This document shows positions 7,454-16,260 of a stretch of DNA of 64,000 bases, in pieces. Origin of the DNA: Vibrio astriarenae (GTDB taxonomy: Bacteria; Pseudomonadota; Gammaproteobacteria; Enterobacterales; Vibrionaceae); contig NZ_CP047476.1 of NCBI RefSeq assembly GCF_010587385.1, positions 434,001-498,000 on the forward strand. The letters are read 5' to 3'. The notes under the pieces were generated by a model, which saw nothing but the letters and a program-made list of their open reading frames with translations, was not told the DNA's origin and made no database searches. The translations under genes and the position numbers were made by a program. Numbering within the stretch: the stretch's first letter is position 1; each line of letters opens with the position of its first letter.

Positions 7454-9871
7454 ATGTCTTTATACAAAAAGCTATATATATTTCTCATTCCTGCCTTAAT
7501 CGTGGTTTTTTCAGGTGTAGGAGTCGCGGTATACGATCATCAAGTACTCCACCTGAAAGAAGCTAAGATAGAAGGCCTCATTGGACGCGTGAATAGTGCT
7601 CTCGGGGCTTCTGAATACGAGCAGTTGAGTCTAGTGACACATGCGAACGATATCGCTACTTCGCCTCAGTTTTTGCGTTATATACAAAACCCTGGTGGCG
7701 CAAGCCTTCTTTCTACACTAGAGCATTCCGTCATTAAGTCTTTGACAAAAAGTAAAAGTGAGCGCTTTGGCGTGAGACATGTCTTTATTATTGACCCGTC
7801 TTTTGGGCTCATGTTGTCTACTTATCGAACCAACCCTTTTGAAGACTTAATTATCCCAGACAAGATTTACAACATGGCTTTTGACACCTATACCAACCTA
7901 CTCAATAACGGTGACTTTATTGATAATGGACAGGTATATGTATCACTAACGGGTGAGTTGCGTTATTTGTATACTGTCGCTGTCGATCCTTCCCTTGTGT
8001 TAAGGGACACAAGGGCTAGACAAAATAGTGCTCGATTTTTACTCCTCATTGATGGTCCCTTGGACCAGTTATCCTCTCTCATTGGCGACTTCAGAGACAG
8101 TGACTCCATTTCACTAAAGATTGAGCCTCTTTCAGATGTTCAAAATGGGTCTTCACAGCAGATGGTCGTTAAGAGCATGACTGAGGTGGAGTCGCGGATG
8201 TTACTCACAATGACCAGCAGCCACTTTCATGCTGAAATGGAGATCCAGGACCAAGAATTCACTGAAATAGAAGCACACGTTGCAGCCCAAACAGCGCTAT
8301 ATTTTGGCACTATATTCTGTGCGATTATTCTCGTCGTGTATGTCGTGGTGAGAACCCAGCTGATATCTCCCTTAAAGTCGTTAGTTGACGATGTATCAAA
8401 GGGGGGGATGCAGCTCCGTTACTTCAAGCGCTCAAACGGACGAACCGAAGTTGATAAACTGAAAAATGCTTATATTGATTCACTCACTGAGCTCAAGTTT
8501 GAGGCGGAATTCGATCAGGTTACGAAATTGGCTAACAGAAGATCCTTCTTTAACTACCTTGACCTGAGGCTAGACAGCTATTCCAATAAAAACTGTTTTA
8601 TTGTTTGTTGGGATATCAAGGAATTCCGAAAAATCAATGACCTCTATGGTACGGATGTTGGCGATAGAGTATTGGTGAAGTTTGCCTCCCACCTTAGATC
8701 TATGATCAGTGATCACCAGATGGCGTCTGGTTTTGGCTGTAACGACTACTCGATTGCCCGTTTTGGGGGTAATCAGTTCATAGCGATTGTTGAGATCGAT
8801 AAGCCCAACCAGCTTGTTGCACAGATAAAAGAGTTCAATAAGTCACTTTCCAATAATCTCTCTGTTGACTATTTTAACTTTCGGGCGCGAATGGCAACCG
8901 CCGTCTTTCCTTTGGAAACAGTAGGGAATGACGACTTGTGGCACAAAGGTATCAGTGAGGCGATGCGTGAAGCCAAAGCGGATACCAGTGATGTTAGCTT
9001 ATGTATCTATGATCAGGATCTCGTCAATAAGCTTGAGCGTCGCGACATGATAACAAAAGTACTGGTGGATTGTTGTGACAAGGGTGACTTCAAATTGAGG
9101 TATATGCCGATCTTTTGTGGTACTCACTTAAATATTGATGGGTTTGAAACCCTCATATTTTGTCCAACCCTCAGAGACCTCGGAGTAGGCCCGGATGAGT
9201 TCATTCCGATTGCAGAGCAAAATAATCTAATAACTCAAATAGACTATTGGGTGATTGATCAAGCACTCAATTACTATAAGAACTTACTGGAGCAAACGAG
9301 TTATCGTGGATCCATCTCCATCAACGTTTCAGCACTTGAGCTGTACAACCGGAAGTTTGTTTGGAGTGTGAAGAGTGTGATTGAGCGACTGGAAATTGCA
9401 CCAGAAAACATCGTTATTGAGATAACGGAAACAAGCTATGTGAAGAGTTCTAAATTGACGATTGAGGTACTTGGACAACTGCGTGAATTGGGTTTTAAAG
9501 TCTCTCTTGATGACTTTGGTACAGGATATACCGCGTTTAATCAGCTATTACATTACCCCGTTGATGAGTTGAAGATAGATAAGAGCTTTGTCGATAAAAT
9601 CATTGAACCAGGCAATGACAAGGAGATGGTCAATTCAATGATAGCGCTTGGGCACTCATGCGGGTCTCTGGTGGTTGGTGAAGGCATTGAAACGGCAGAG
9701 CAGTGTGAATACCTTATTAATCACAACTGTGATTTGCTTCAGGGCTACTTTTTGTGCATGCCACTTGAAGCCGATGATTTCATCGAATTTGTAAAAACGT
9801 ATTCACCGAGTTCAACACTAGACAAACTCCCAAGCCATGCCACGGTATACAGCCTGAGGCAGGATAAATAA
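7454..9871 (+). CDS. mbaA: Membrane GGDEF-EAL protein, MbaA type, with degenerate GGDEF
   Basis: This 805-residue inner-membrane protein has helices at about 5-24 and 280-303 around a periplasmic sensor region of about 250 residues. A HAMP-like linker (ISPLKSLVDDVSKG) follows, then a GGDEF domain (about 355-510) and an EAL domain (about 525-785). The GGDEF active site reads GGNQF, so cyclase activity is unlikely. The EAL domain keeps FETL, INVS, EITET, DDFGTGY, ELKID and GEGIE, which fits an active c-di-GMP phosphodiesterase. It starts directly after the nspS stop, with GAGGA inside the upstream gene as ribosome site. This fits the V. cholerae model in which polyamine-bound NspS tunes MbaA. 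Confidence 0.8.
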   Translation: MSLYKKLYIFLIPALIVVFSGVGVAVYDHQVLHLKEAKIEGLIGRVNSALGASEYEQLSLVTHANDIATSPQFLRYIQNPGGASLLSTLEHSVIKSLTKSKSERFGVRHVFIIDPSFGLMLSTYRTNPFEDLIIPDKIYNMAFDTYTNLLNNGDFIDNGQVYVSLTGELRYLYTVAVDPSLVLRDTRARQNSARFLLLIDGPLDQLSSLIGDFRDSDSISLKIEPLSDVQNGSSQQMVVKSMTEVESRMLLTMTSSHFHAEMEIQDQEFTEIEAHVAAQTALYFGTIFCAIILVVYVVVRTQLISPLKSLVDDVSKGGMQLRYFKRSNGRTEVDKLKNAYIDSLTELKFEAEFDQVTKLANRRSFFNYLDLRLDSYSNKNCFIVCWDIKEFRKINDLYGTDVGDRVLVKFASHLRSMISDHQMASGFGCNDYSIARFGGNQFIAIVEIDKPNQLVAQIKEFNKSLSNNLSVDYFNFRARMATAVFPLETVGNDDLWHKGISEAMREAKADTSDVSLCIYDQDLVNKLERRDMITKVLVDCCDKGDFKLRYMPIFCGTHLNIDGFETLIFCPTLRDLGVGPDEFIPIAEQNNLITQIDYWVIDQALNYYKNLLEQTSYRGSISINVSALELYNRKFVWSVKSVIERLEIAPENIVIEITETSYVKSSKLTIEVLGQLRELGFKVSLDDFGTGYTAFNQLLHYPVDELKIDKSFVDKIIEPGNDKEMVNSMIALGHSCGSLVVGEGIETAEQCEYLINHNCDLLQGYFLCMPLEADDFIEFVKTYSPSSTLDKLPSHATVYSLRQDK

Positions 9872-9936
9872 CTCAAGTACTCAGGGGGTAACTGGTTAGT
9901 ATGATTGCTTGAGCTGAAATTAGTGAGCGAGATAGG

Positions 9937-10977
9937 CTAAGAGGTGGCGCTTTCGCGAGACAGAGAAGTTAAATGGTCGAGAATCAGACGTTTAGGTACT
10001 TGTTCTACTTTAATTGCTATATCTGAAATAAAGGTTAAGCTGCCTACTTCGATGGGTTTCTCCATCTCCTTTCTAATTTTATGCACTATCTGTTTCTCTT
10101 GAGCTGGGTCCGTGCAGTGCCCAACGATAATAAACTGTCTACCGCTGAATCTATAGCTTTGGCAACCTTTGGGGACAAGCTTGATGAGTTTTTTAGCCAG
10201 GTTCACTAGTACAATATCCCCATAATCCAATCCATATTTCTGATTGATTTCATCTAGGTTACGAACTTGCAGAGACATGAGATTGTAGCTTTCGTCCTCA
10301 TGATTTGTGTTCTTTGCGAATCGCATCAAAGCAGAGCGGTCAAGCAGTTTAGTCAGTGTGTCACTGACCTGAACTTGACGTCTAAATCGAGACTCTAAAA
10401 TGAATACAACGATGACAAAGATAAACAGCACTGAAAGAGCCACCAATGAAAGCCGGTGTATCAACAACAGTCTATCCATCTCTTTTGTCTTACGTTCAAT
10501 AATAGGGCTTTGGAGCCGGAAGTTTTCATTAATAAAGCTAATAAGGCCTTGATAGGTGAGCTGGATCTTTCTAGCAAGTAGGTCGGATGAAATCTGACCA
10601 CTTTCGACGAGCTTAATTGATGACTCTAATGCCTTTAAGTTGGAAAATTCTTGGTCGAAATAGGCTTGAAAGTTTGCAGCTTTGATAAAGTTTGCAGACT
10701 CTTGACTGTTTAGAAGAATGTCAAAACGACTCCAAGTAATGTCATAAGAGAGCCATAGTGGTTGGAAGTCGATCGGTTCAGTTCGAGCCAACATTAAAAA
10801 GTTTGAATATTCTTTCACCAACTGAAAAACGAACCAGGTCGCTTCGTTGTGACGGCTGGTGAAAGCGGTATTAACACGATCAATACGGTCAACTGTTTTC
10901 AAATTGACAACGAGCACAGCCGTAATCAAAACGGAAAGCACGATCTTGGTTATATTGAGCGTTGAACCTTGAATCAT
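9937..10977 (-). CDS. Membrane-anchored degenerate GGDEF protein
   Basis: This 346-residue inner-membrane protein has an N-terminal helix (about 10-26), a mostly helical periplasmic region of about 145 residues, a second helix (about 172-195) and a C-terminal GGDEF-fold domain. The fold markers DTLTKLLDR and YGLDYGDIVL are present, but the catalytic loop reads FSGRQF in place of GGDEF, so it is probably inactive and may act as a c-di-GMP or protein-binding module. It follows the periplasmic molybdopterin-domain-like gene by 9 bp in one operon, which suggests the secreted partner feeds its periplasmic domain. The ligand is unknown. Confidence 0.78.
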   Translation of the reverse strand: MIQGSTLNITKIVLSVLITAVLVVNLKTVDRIDRVNTAFTSRHNEATWFVFQLVKEYSNFLMLARTEPIDFQPLWLSYDITWSRFDILLNSQESANFIKAANFQAYFDQEFSNLKALESSIKLVESGQISSDLLARKIQLTYQGLISFINENFRLQSPIIERKTKEMDRLLLIHRLSLVALSVLFIFVIVVFILESRFRRQVQVSDTLTKLLDRSALMRFAKNTNHEDESYNLMSLQVRNLDEINQKYGLDYGDIVLVNLAKKLIKLVPKGCQSYRFSGRQFIIVGHCTDPAQEKQIVHKIRKEMEKPIEVGSLTFISDIAIKVEQVPKRLILDHLTSLSRESATS

Positions 10978-10986
10978 AGAGTTTGC

Positions 10987-11439
10987 CTAAAAATGAATTT
11001 CTTTAATTTGCCATATCATTTTTGAATGAGTATCGGGTTCATTGAGCTCCGGCATATCCGAAAGAGGGTAGACAAGCCAGTAAGGGCCCTTATCTCGGAC
11101 TGACATTGTTGAACCATCTTTATGTATCGAGATGATGGGCTTGAAATCGACAAAATCTTGTGAAGGGACTGTGACCTTATAGTCATTGAGAGCGATAAAG
11201 GTAAGTTGCTCCGGCATGTCCAGTTTTGCGGTATTAAGTAAATCTGTGACATAAATTCCTGAAAACTCAGAACTGCCCTCTATCCAAGGTAACTCAGTAG
11301 AAAAAGTGTGCTGTTCGATTGAAAGCAGCTGTTCTTGAGTAAACGAATGTTTGTTCCCTTCCTTGTCAATCAGTGTCAATTCAAATGCATATAGGTTGAA
11401 TGTGAGTAGGGCTAAACACAGGGTTAATAATTTTTGCAT
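10987..11439 (-). CDS. Secreted molybdopterin-binding-domain-like protein
   Basis: This 150-residue protein has a clear signal peptide (LLTLCLALLTFNLYA, cleavage before FELTL). The mature part resembles the small oxidoreductase molybdopterin-binding (SUOX-like) fold found alone in Vibrio proteins. Visible elements include GIYVTDLL, a central ALNDYKVTVPSQDF and DKGPYWLVYPLSD near the end. No cysteine is available in the mature protein to ligate molybdenum, so cofactor-independent sensing is more likely than catalysis. AGGAG lies 6 bases before the ATG. It is the first gene of a two-gene unit with the membrane GGDEF-like protein. Such pairs are common in gamma-proteobacteria, but the signal is unknown. 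Confidence 0.65.
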   Translation of the reverse strand: MQKLLTLCLALLTFNLYAFELTLIDKEGNKHSFTQEQLLSIEQHTFSTELPWIEGSSEFSGIYVTDLLNTAKLDMPEQLTFIALNDYKVTVPSQDFVDFKPIISIHKDGSTMSVRDKGPYWLVYPLSDMPELNEPDTHSKMIWQIKEIHF

Positions 11440-11623
11440 GGCGTACTCCTATTTGTTGGGAACAATGATCAGTGTAGGACTACCTAATGTGCTCTTCCAT
11501 GCAACCAAAGTAAATTTTACTGTTTTAATCAATGACTAAAGAAGTTCATCGTTTTCATTAATTGGAAAAACGATAACTCTTGGCATACGCTTTAAGAGTG
11601 TTATTTAAGTAGGCTTTAGCATC

Positions 11624-12115
11624 GTGCAGCAAACTCAAATTCAATGGCCGGATTACTACCACCCAAAGAATTCAAGAATCCATGTGAAAAGCCACATGAT
11701 GAGCGACAGCTCGCCTGAAACAATCTGGCGTAGTATCGTTAACGCAGCGTGTTGGCCTAGTTGGCGACATAGCAGAACGTCTATTCAGATGATATCTGGA
11801 GATGCCGAGCATCTGGAACGCGGTAGTGTGTTCTTGTGGAAAGCGGGATTATTACGTTATAAGTGTACAGTGGTCGAATATGAGCACAATCGTAGGATTG
11901 CCTGGAAAGGAAGGATAGGCGAAGCAGAGATGTATCATGCTTGGTTGATAAAGGAGACTGAGTCTGGCTGTAAAGTTATTACGGAAGCCACACAGCGTGG
12001 CGGCATGACCTGGTTTACGCAGATATATACCCCAAGAAACATTCGACGCTATCATCAGAAATGGTTGGAGTGTTTGGCTTCTCAATCATCACAATCAGCT
12101 TGCAATAAAAAATAG
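11624..12115 (+). CDS. SRPBCC (START-like) family protein
   Basis: This 163-residue soluble protein fits the SRPBCC/polyketide-cyclase-like ligand-binding fold. It has an SPETIWRSIVNAACWPSWR helix-strand opening, a middle RGSVFLWKAGLLRYKCTVVEY strand pair and a final helix (RYHQKWLECL). There is no signal peptide. The GTG at 11624 is used because the first in-frame ATG lies at about 11696 and would remove the first beta strand. The ribosome site is poor. It is a single gene with its own hairpin downstream. Ligand and pathway unknown. Confidence 0.7.
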   Translation: MQQTQIQWPDYYHPKNSRIHVKSHMMSDSSPETIWRSIVNAACWPSWRHSRTSIQMISGDAEHLERGSVFLWKAGLLRYKCTVVEYEHNRRIAWKGRIGEAEMYHAWLIKETESGCKVITEATQRGGMTWFTQIYTPRNIRRYHQKWLECLASQSSQSACNKK

Positions 12116-12142
12116 AGCCAAGCAACATAGCTCGGCTCTATT
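12111..12142. terminator. Hairpin between convergent SRPBCC and YdcH-type genes
   Basis: AATAGAGCCAAGC (12111-12123) pairs with GCTCGGCTCTATT (12130-12142) over 13 positions with one A-C mismatch and a 6-base loop. An A tract lies on the left, which acts as a U tract for the minus-strand transcript. The first arm overlaps the SRPBCC stop region. Confidence 0.65.
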
Positions 12143-12160
12143 CACAGTTAATAATTGGCT

Positions 12161-12400
12161 CTACCCAGCGACAACACGTTTGTAGAGCGCGTCTTTCATT
12201 ACTGCACGATCATGCTTTAATTGGTGCATTTCATCATCACCGATTGGAGCTCCATTGAGTTCTAAAGTACGAATTTTTTTATCAAGGGCATCATATTCCT
12301 TCATGCTATCCAAGAACGCTGAGTCCGTCTCTTTCAGTTTGTTGATTGCGGCTTCGTGCTCTGGAAAATCGTTGGTAAGAGAATGTACTTCGCCTAGCAT
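12161..12400 (-). CDS. YdcH/DUF465 family small protein
   Basis: This 79-residue helical protein of the DUF465 (YdcH) family contains HEAAINKLKETDSAFLDSMK, then a coiled-coil-prone middle (YDALDKKIRTLE), a PIGDDEMHQLKHDRAVMKD segment and a short tail. The start is decided by a strong AAAGGAG five bases before the ATG at 12400. The frame continues upstream to 12481, but that part has no ribosome site and is not conserved in the family. Cytosolic. Function not established. Confidence 0.85.
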   Translation of the reverse strand: MLGEVHSLTNDFPEHEAAINKLKETDSAFLDSMKEYDALDKKIRTLELNGAPIGDDEMHQLKHDRAVMKDALYKRVVAG

Positions 12401-12567
12401 AGTGTCTCCTTTCGGTAACTGCGGTTTAAAAGCGCTAATACTCTGAGTATAGATGACAAAATCGAAATTGCTTTTCAGCATATGGGCATTAATCCGCCTT
12501 TCACGAGATGTATGATCTCAAGCACGATTTTGTTCATTTGTTGTACATGCGAGGCTATGTTTTAACT

Positions 12568-13479
12568 CTACGAGAGTAACCAAAGGAGTGAGCCAGTTGA
12601 AATAAATACCCAAAGTGAAACACCAAGGATCATAGGTTTTGCGCCTGCTGCTTTAAGCTTTTCTATCGAAATAGCGCTACCGATGAAGAATAAGCACACA
12701 ACTAGGGTTTGCTTAGCAATAGCAAAAATCCCTTGGTACACCACCTCAAACTGAGGCAACCAATCACTCACCAATATTGCGGCACAATAGAAGAGAATGA
12801 AGTAAGGAATCGTAATTTTTCCATTATCGTTCTTAAACAAAAGTGCACTGATAAACGCGACAGGCACAATCCACAAAGCACGCGAGAGTTTCAAAGTCGT
12901 CGCTGTGACGAGTGCTTCTTCACCATAAGCAGATGCAGCACCTACTACCGATGATGTATCATGAATAGCGATGGCGGCCCACGTACCGAAGGTCGTTTGG
13001 TCGAGGTTGAGAGCATGCCCAATCACTGGAAAAACGAAGAGAGCAACCGAGTTGAGAACAAAGATTGTCGCCAACGCCAAGCCGATAGGTTCATCTTTTG
13101 CTCGAATCGCGGGTGCGACCGCAGCAATTGCGCTGCCGCCACAGATCGCAGTACCTGCAGAGATAAGGTAACTGAGTGTCGTGTCGAGTTTCAGTAGTTT
13201 GGCGATGAGCATGCCCACAATGAAAGTACATACAATGCTCGTAACGATCAGTCCAAGACCATTGCTGGTCACGGTTAACGCTTCTTGAAAGTGTATTCCA
13301 AAGCCTAAGCCAACGATGGAGTAGGCAAGGAGCTTTTTGGTCCACTTGCCAAGATTCATTTCTTCAGGAACAAGCCCAAAGCAGGAAAGAGCGAAGCCCA
13401 AAATAAGAGCGAGTGGCGAACTTATCCAAGGTGTTAAGCAGATGAGTGTTGATGCAATAAAGAGTATTTTCTTGTTCAT
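12568..13479 (-). CDS. yeiH: YeiH/UPF0324 family membrane protein, putative sulfate exporter
   Basis: This 303-residue inner-membrane protein has about 10 hydrophobic helices. Family-typical segments are [36 protein letters not shown] and [16 protein letters not shown]. In enterobacteria yeiH is divergent from the LysR regulator yeiE, and the same divergent arrangement is seen here with the gene at 13651. The family has been annotated as putative sulfate or anion exporters, and direct biochemical proof is limited. The ATG at 13479 starts the first helix directly. Length is a little short of the usual 330-350 residues, with loss at the N-terminus. Confidence 0.85.
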   Translation of the reverse strand: MNKKILFIASTLICLTPWISSPLALILGFALSCFGLVPEEMNLGKWTKKLLAYSIVGLGFGIHFQEALTVTSNGLGLIVTSIVCTFIVGMLIAKLLKLDTTLSYLISAGTAICGGSAIAAVAPAIRAKDEPIGLALATIFVLNSVALFVFPVIGHALNLDQTTFGTWAAIAIHDTSSVVGAASAYGEEALVTATTLKLSRALWIVPVAFISALLFKNDNGKITIPYFILFYCAAILVSDWLPQFEVVYQGIFAIAKQTLVVCLFFIGSAISIEKLKAAGAKPMILGVSLWVFISTGSLLWLLS

Positions 13480-13650
13480 TGTGTCTACTTACTGAAGCGT
13501 CCTAACCTGCTTCTGAATAACCTTTCCGTGTCATGCATTTCGTTTACAGTCACCAAAATGTGTGGGACTGCCTATGTGCATAAATACTACATGGAAAATA
13601 AGTTTAAATATATTTAAACTTATTGAATCAAGGTTAAGGAAATTTAAACG
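13480..13650. promoter_or_regulatory. Divergent yeiH / LysR control region with a 28-bp perfect palindrome
   Basis: This spacer holds the promoters for both divergent genes. A perfect palindrome occupies 13597-13624: AATAAGTTTAAATA followed by its exact reverse complement. Its right end lies 26 bases before the LysR start. LysR-type regulators usually bind dyads with a T-N11-A core in such spacers, so this is the best operator candidate here. A second TTTAAA lies just before the LysR start codon. Confidence 0.6.
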
Positions 13651-14592
13651 ATGGCCTCTACTATTACGATTAAGCAGTTGAGAGTGTTTACCCAGGTTTC
13701 ACAACACGGCACTTTGAGTGAAGCAGCAAAATGTCTTTTTATTTCAAAGGCGGCAGTGAGCATAGCCCTGTCTGATTTGGAGAAACAACTGGGTCATTCA
13801 GTGTTTGATAGAATTAATAATCGACTAGTCATCAATCAACAAGGTATCCAACTCTTACCCTTAGCTGATGAAATCATTGCACGGCACGCTGAGATAGAGA
13901 GCTTAGGGCAAAGAAGTAATCCGTTTAGTGGCTCCATCAAGCTAGGTGCCAGTCAGACGATTGGTAACCATCTACTTCCCTATATGCTGGCTTCGTTTTC
14001 ACAACAGACAGGAAACTTCAGTACACAGAAAGAGGAATCACAGTTATTTGTGGATTCTGATATCCGGATCACTAACAACGAGACGCTTTGTCGTCAGGTA
14101 TTAGAGTACAAAGTAGACGTAGGTCTTACTGAGGGGGAAGTGAAGCATCCAGACTTGGTGACGCTGCCATTTGCTCAAGATGAAATGTTGGTCATTTGTC
14201 CAAAGCAATCATTGCATTCAGGGAAGCGTAATATCGACTTAGCACAGCTGTCAGGTCAACGTTGGATACTGAGAGAGACTGGATCGGGAAGTCGCGACTA
14301 CTTCCTCAACCATCTTGCACCGTCATTAACCCATTGGCAGGAAGCGTATCAATTTAGCTCAACGTCCGCCATTATCAACGGGGTGAGTGCTGGCCTAGGC
14401 TATTCATGTATGTCTAATCATGCTCTTGATTCGAGCAGAGTAACGGACAATATAGGGAAGGTATATTTGAGAGAACCGCTGCTCCGACAGTATTCTATTG
14501 TCCTTCACAAGCAGAAGTATCGTACGCCACTGTTGAATCATTTCATTGAGTTCGTCAAAAATTGGCACACAAAAAAAGTATTCAGTATCTAA
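13651..14592 (+). CDS. LysR-family transcriptional regulator (YeiE-like)
   Basis: This 313-residue LysR-type regulator has an N-terminal winged helix-turn-helix (TIKQLRVFTQVSQHGTLSEA to LEKQLGHSVFDRINNRL, residues about 5-60). A linker helix and a periplasmic-binding-like effector domain from about 90 follow. It faces yeiH divergently and shares a palindromic spacer with it, the arrangement of yeiE-yeiH, so it probably controls yeiH and itself. AAGGA precedes the ATG. The last 4 bases overlap the convergent small gene. Effector unknown. Confidence 0.88.
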   Translation: MASTITIKQLRVFTQVSQHGTLSEAAKCLFISKAAVSIALSDLEKQLGHSVFDRINNRLVINQQGIQLLPLADEIIARHAEIESLGQRSNPFSGSIKLGASQTIGNHLLPYMLASFSQQTGNFSTQKEESQLFVDSDIRITNNETLCRQVLEYKVDVGLTEGEVKHPDLVTLPFAQDEMLVICPKQSLHSGKRNIDLAQLSGQRWILRETGSGSRDYFLNHLAPSLTHWQEAYQFSSTSAIINGVSAGLGYSCMSNHALDSSRVTDNIGKVYLREPLLRQYSIVLHKQKYRTPLLNHFIEFVKNWHTKKVFSI

Positions 14593-14816
14593 TGTTTGTT
14601 GGAGAATAGCGACTGAATCGCTTCTCTTTCCTCTTCTGAAAGCAGAGGTTTTTTCTGTTGTTCGTGTCGTGCTATTTCACGCTTAAGTTGCGACATTTGG
14701 TCGGAACTAAGACGCTTTATGTGGGAAATCAGTTGAGAAAATTTATCCGAGTCCATTTTTAGCCCTTGCTGGTGAGTCAAAGGATCAAGGTTTGCTTCAA
14801 TGGATAGTGTAGTCAT
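14589..14816 (-). CDS. Small hypothetical protein, helical
   Basis: This 75-residue charged protein lacks a signal peptide or membrane segment. It contains SDKFSQLISHIKRLSSDQMSQ (split around residues 23-43) and a LSEEEREAIQSLF tail, all predicted helix. The middle resembles the short linker of some transposase-associated or zinc-ribbon proteins, but no cysteines are present. The end overlaps the LysR gene by 4 bases. The ribosome site is weak at the first ATG, and the Met at residue 21 is an alternative start. Function unknown. Confidence 0.5.
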   Translation of the reverse strand: MTTLSIEANLDPLTHQQGLKMDSDKFSQLISHIKRLSSDQMSQLKREIARHEQQKKPLLSEEEREAIQSLFSNKH

Positions 14817-15073
14817 CGTAATCGTCTTTTTCTTTAAAATTGAAAGAAAGATTACGTGGTGAATGTTTGAGCAAGAACAATAAATTGACAGAGTAGTGTC
14901 AAAATTTTTTCGGATGGTTTAGCTGACATCAGTTTTTGAAAGGTTCACAACATTTACTCAGATTGTGATCGGTTTTCATTTTCTGAAAAATAGTGTCTCA
15001 GCATATTGTGCTGTATGAGCGATCGTTTCAAACTGCCAACCTCAATCAAAATGTCAGAGATGGTTACCTTGTA

Positions 15074-15631
15074 ATGATGACAGAAAAACAAAAGATGCTG
15101 GCTGGTGAGCCTTATGATGCGTGGGATGAAACCTTATACGGAGAGCGAATCGCGTGTCGTAAAATACTTCAAAAACTCAACAACTCTATTCCTGACACGC
15201 CAGAATGGCGAGAGGCAATAGACACTCTGATCCCAAGCTCAGAGGGCGCTTATCTAGAGCCCCCATTTAGATGTGATTATGGCTACAACATTAAGCTAGG
15301 CAAAAACTTCTACGCCAATTTTAACTGTGTTGTATTAGATGTGGGCGAGGTGCATATTGGCGATAATGTTCTGTTTGCGCCGAACGTACAAATTTATACT
15401 GCAGGTCACCCTTTGGATGTGAAGGGAAGAGTCGAAGAGGGTGTCGAGTTTGGTCACACCATTCGCATAGGCGATAACGTTTGGTTGGGTGGTGGCGTTA
15501 TTGTATGTCCGGGTGTCACGATTGGTGATAATGCGGTCATTGGCGCAGGTAGCGTGGTCACAAAAGATGTACCTGCCAATGTTCTGGCTGCCGGTAACCC
15601 TTGTCGCGTTATTCGTCTGATAGAGCAATAA
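15074..15631 (+). CDS. Maltose/galactoside O-acetyltransferase family enzyme
   Basis: This is a left-handed beta-helix acetyltransferase of the Maa/LacA family, about 185 residues. The N-terminal MTEKQKMLAGEPYDAW is the family signature. The hexapeptide repeats run through IHIGDNV-like turns, and the catalytic His is in YTAGHP. The acetyl-CoA end is VIGAGSVVTKDVPANVLAAG. It would transfer acetyl from acetyl-CoA to a sugar. The frame is open from a GTG at 14993, but the extra 27 residues are absent from the family, so I place the start at 15074 (or the adjacent ATG at 15077). It may be co-transcribed with the DsbA-family gene 14 bp downstream. Confidence 0.85.
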   Translation: MMTEKQKMLAGEPYDAWDETLYGERIACRKILQKLNNSIPDTPEWREAIDTLIPSSEGAYLEPPFRCDYGYNIKLGKNFYANFNCVVLDVGEVHIGDNVLFAPNVQIYTAGHPLDVKGRVEEGVEFGHTIRIGDNVWLGGGVIVCPGVTIGDNAVIGAGSVVTKDVPANVLAAGNPCRVIRLIEQ

Positions 15632-15645
15632 AAGGTAAAGTCTCG

Positions 15646-16260
15646 ATGAGTGAGAAGAGAAAACTATATTACGTCTATGACCCAATGTGCTCTTGGTGTT
15701 GGGGCTTTAAACCAACTTGGAAACAGCTAGAACAAAAACTGCAGAATCATGTTGAGATACAGTATGTTGTAGGTGGTTTAGCACCTGACACACAAGACCC
15801 AATGCCTGTACTGATGAGAGAACAGATCGCTTCGTACTGGCATAAAATCGAAGGTTTATTGGGTACTCAGTTCAATCACGATTTCTGGAAGAATAATGAA
15901 CCTAGGCGATCCACATATCCGTCTTGTCGTGCCATGTTACTGGCCAGAGAGAAGGGATTGGAAAAACAGATGCTCAGTAGGGTTCAGGAGGCGTATTACC
16001 TAGAAGCCAAGAATCCAAGTGAGCATATTGTGCTAGCCACTTTGGCACAAGAGATCGGATTCGATTTTGATTTATTCCTATCGGATCTAGAGTCTACCAC
16101 TGTTGATGAGGCGCTGCTTGAGGAGCTTAAATTCGCACGAGGGATCGGCGGGAACAGTTTCCCTTCACTGTTTATTGAAACGAGTGAAGGGGTAGTTGAG
16201 ATCCCGGTAGATTACCAAGACTCAGAGTCGATGTTCACAAAGATTAACTCCTTGCTCTGA
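15646..16260 (+). CDS. DsbA-family protein (FrnE-like)
   Basis: This 204-residue cytosolic thioredoxin-fold protein has an N-terminal active site YDPMCSWCWGF (C-x-x-C) and the cis-Pro loop GGNSFPS. A helical insertion between them is typical of the DsbA/FrnE family. There is no signal peptide, so it works in the cytoplasm as a disulfide isomerase-like protein or glutathione-linked enzyme. The ATG at 15646 follows AAAGG. It begins 14 bp after the acetyltransferase stop and its last 17 bases overlap the convergent EamA gene. Substrate unknown. Confidence 0.82.
   Translation: MSEKRKLYYVYDPMCSWCWGFKPTWKQLEQKLQNHVEIQYVVGGLAPDTQDPMPVLMREQIASYWHKIEGLLGTQFNHDFWKNNEPRRSTYPSCRAMLLAREKGLEKQMLSRVQEAYYLEAKNPSEHIVLATLAQEIGFDFDLFLSDLESTTVDEALLEELKFARGIGGNSFPSLFIETSEGVVEIPVDYQDSESMFTKINSLL

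Noticed and set aside
9872..9936. Terminator between the convergent GGDEF genes
   Set aside because: Only a 6-bp inverted repeat (CTCAAG...CTTGAG) with a long loop and no U tract.
11548..11576. 8-bp inverted repeat ATCGTTTT...AAAACGAT upstream of the SRPBCC gene
   Set aside because: Short and AT-rich, expected by chance in such a spacer. No supporting context.
12401..12481. N-terminal extension of the YdcH-type protein
   Set aside because: A strong AAAGGAG lies inside the extension directly before the ATG at 12400, and the family starts there.
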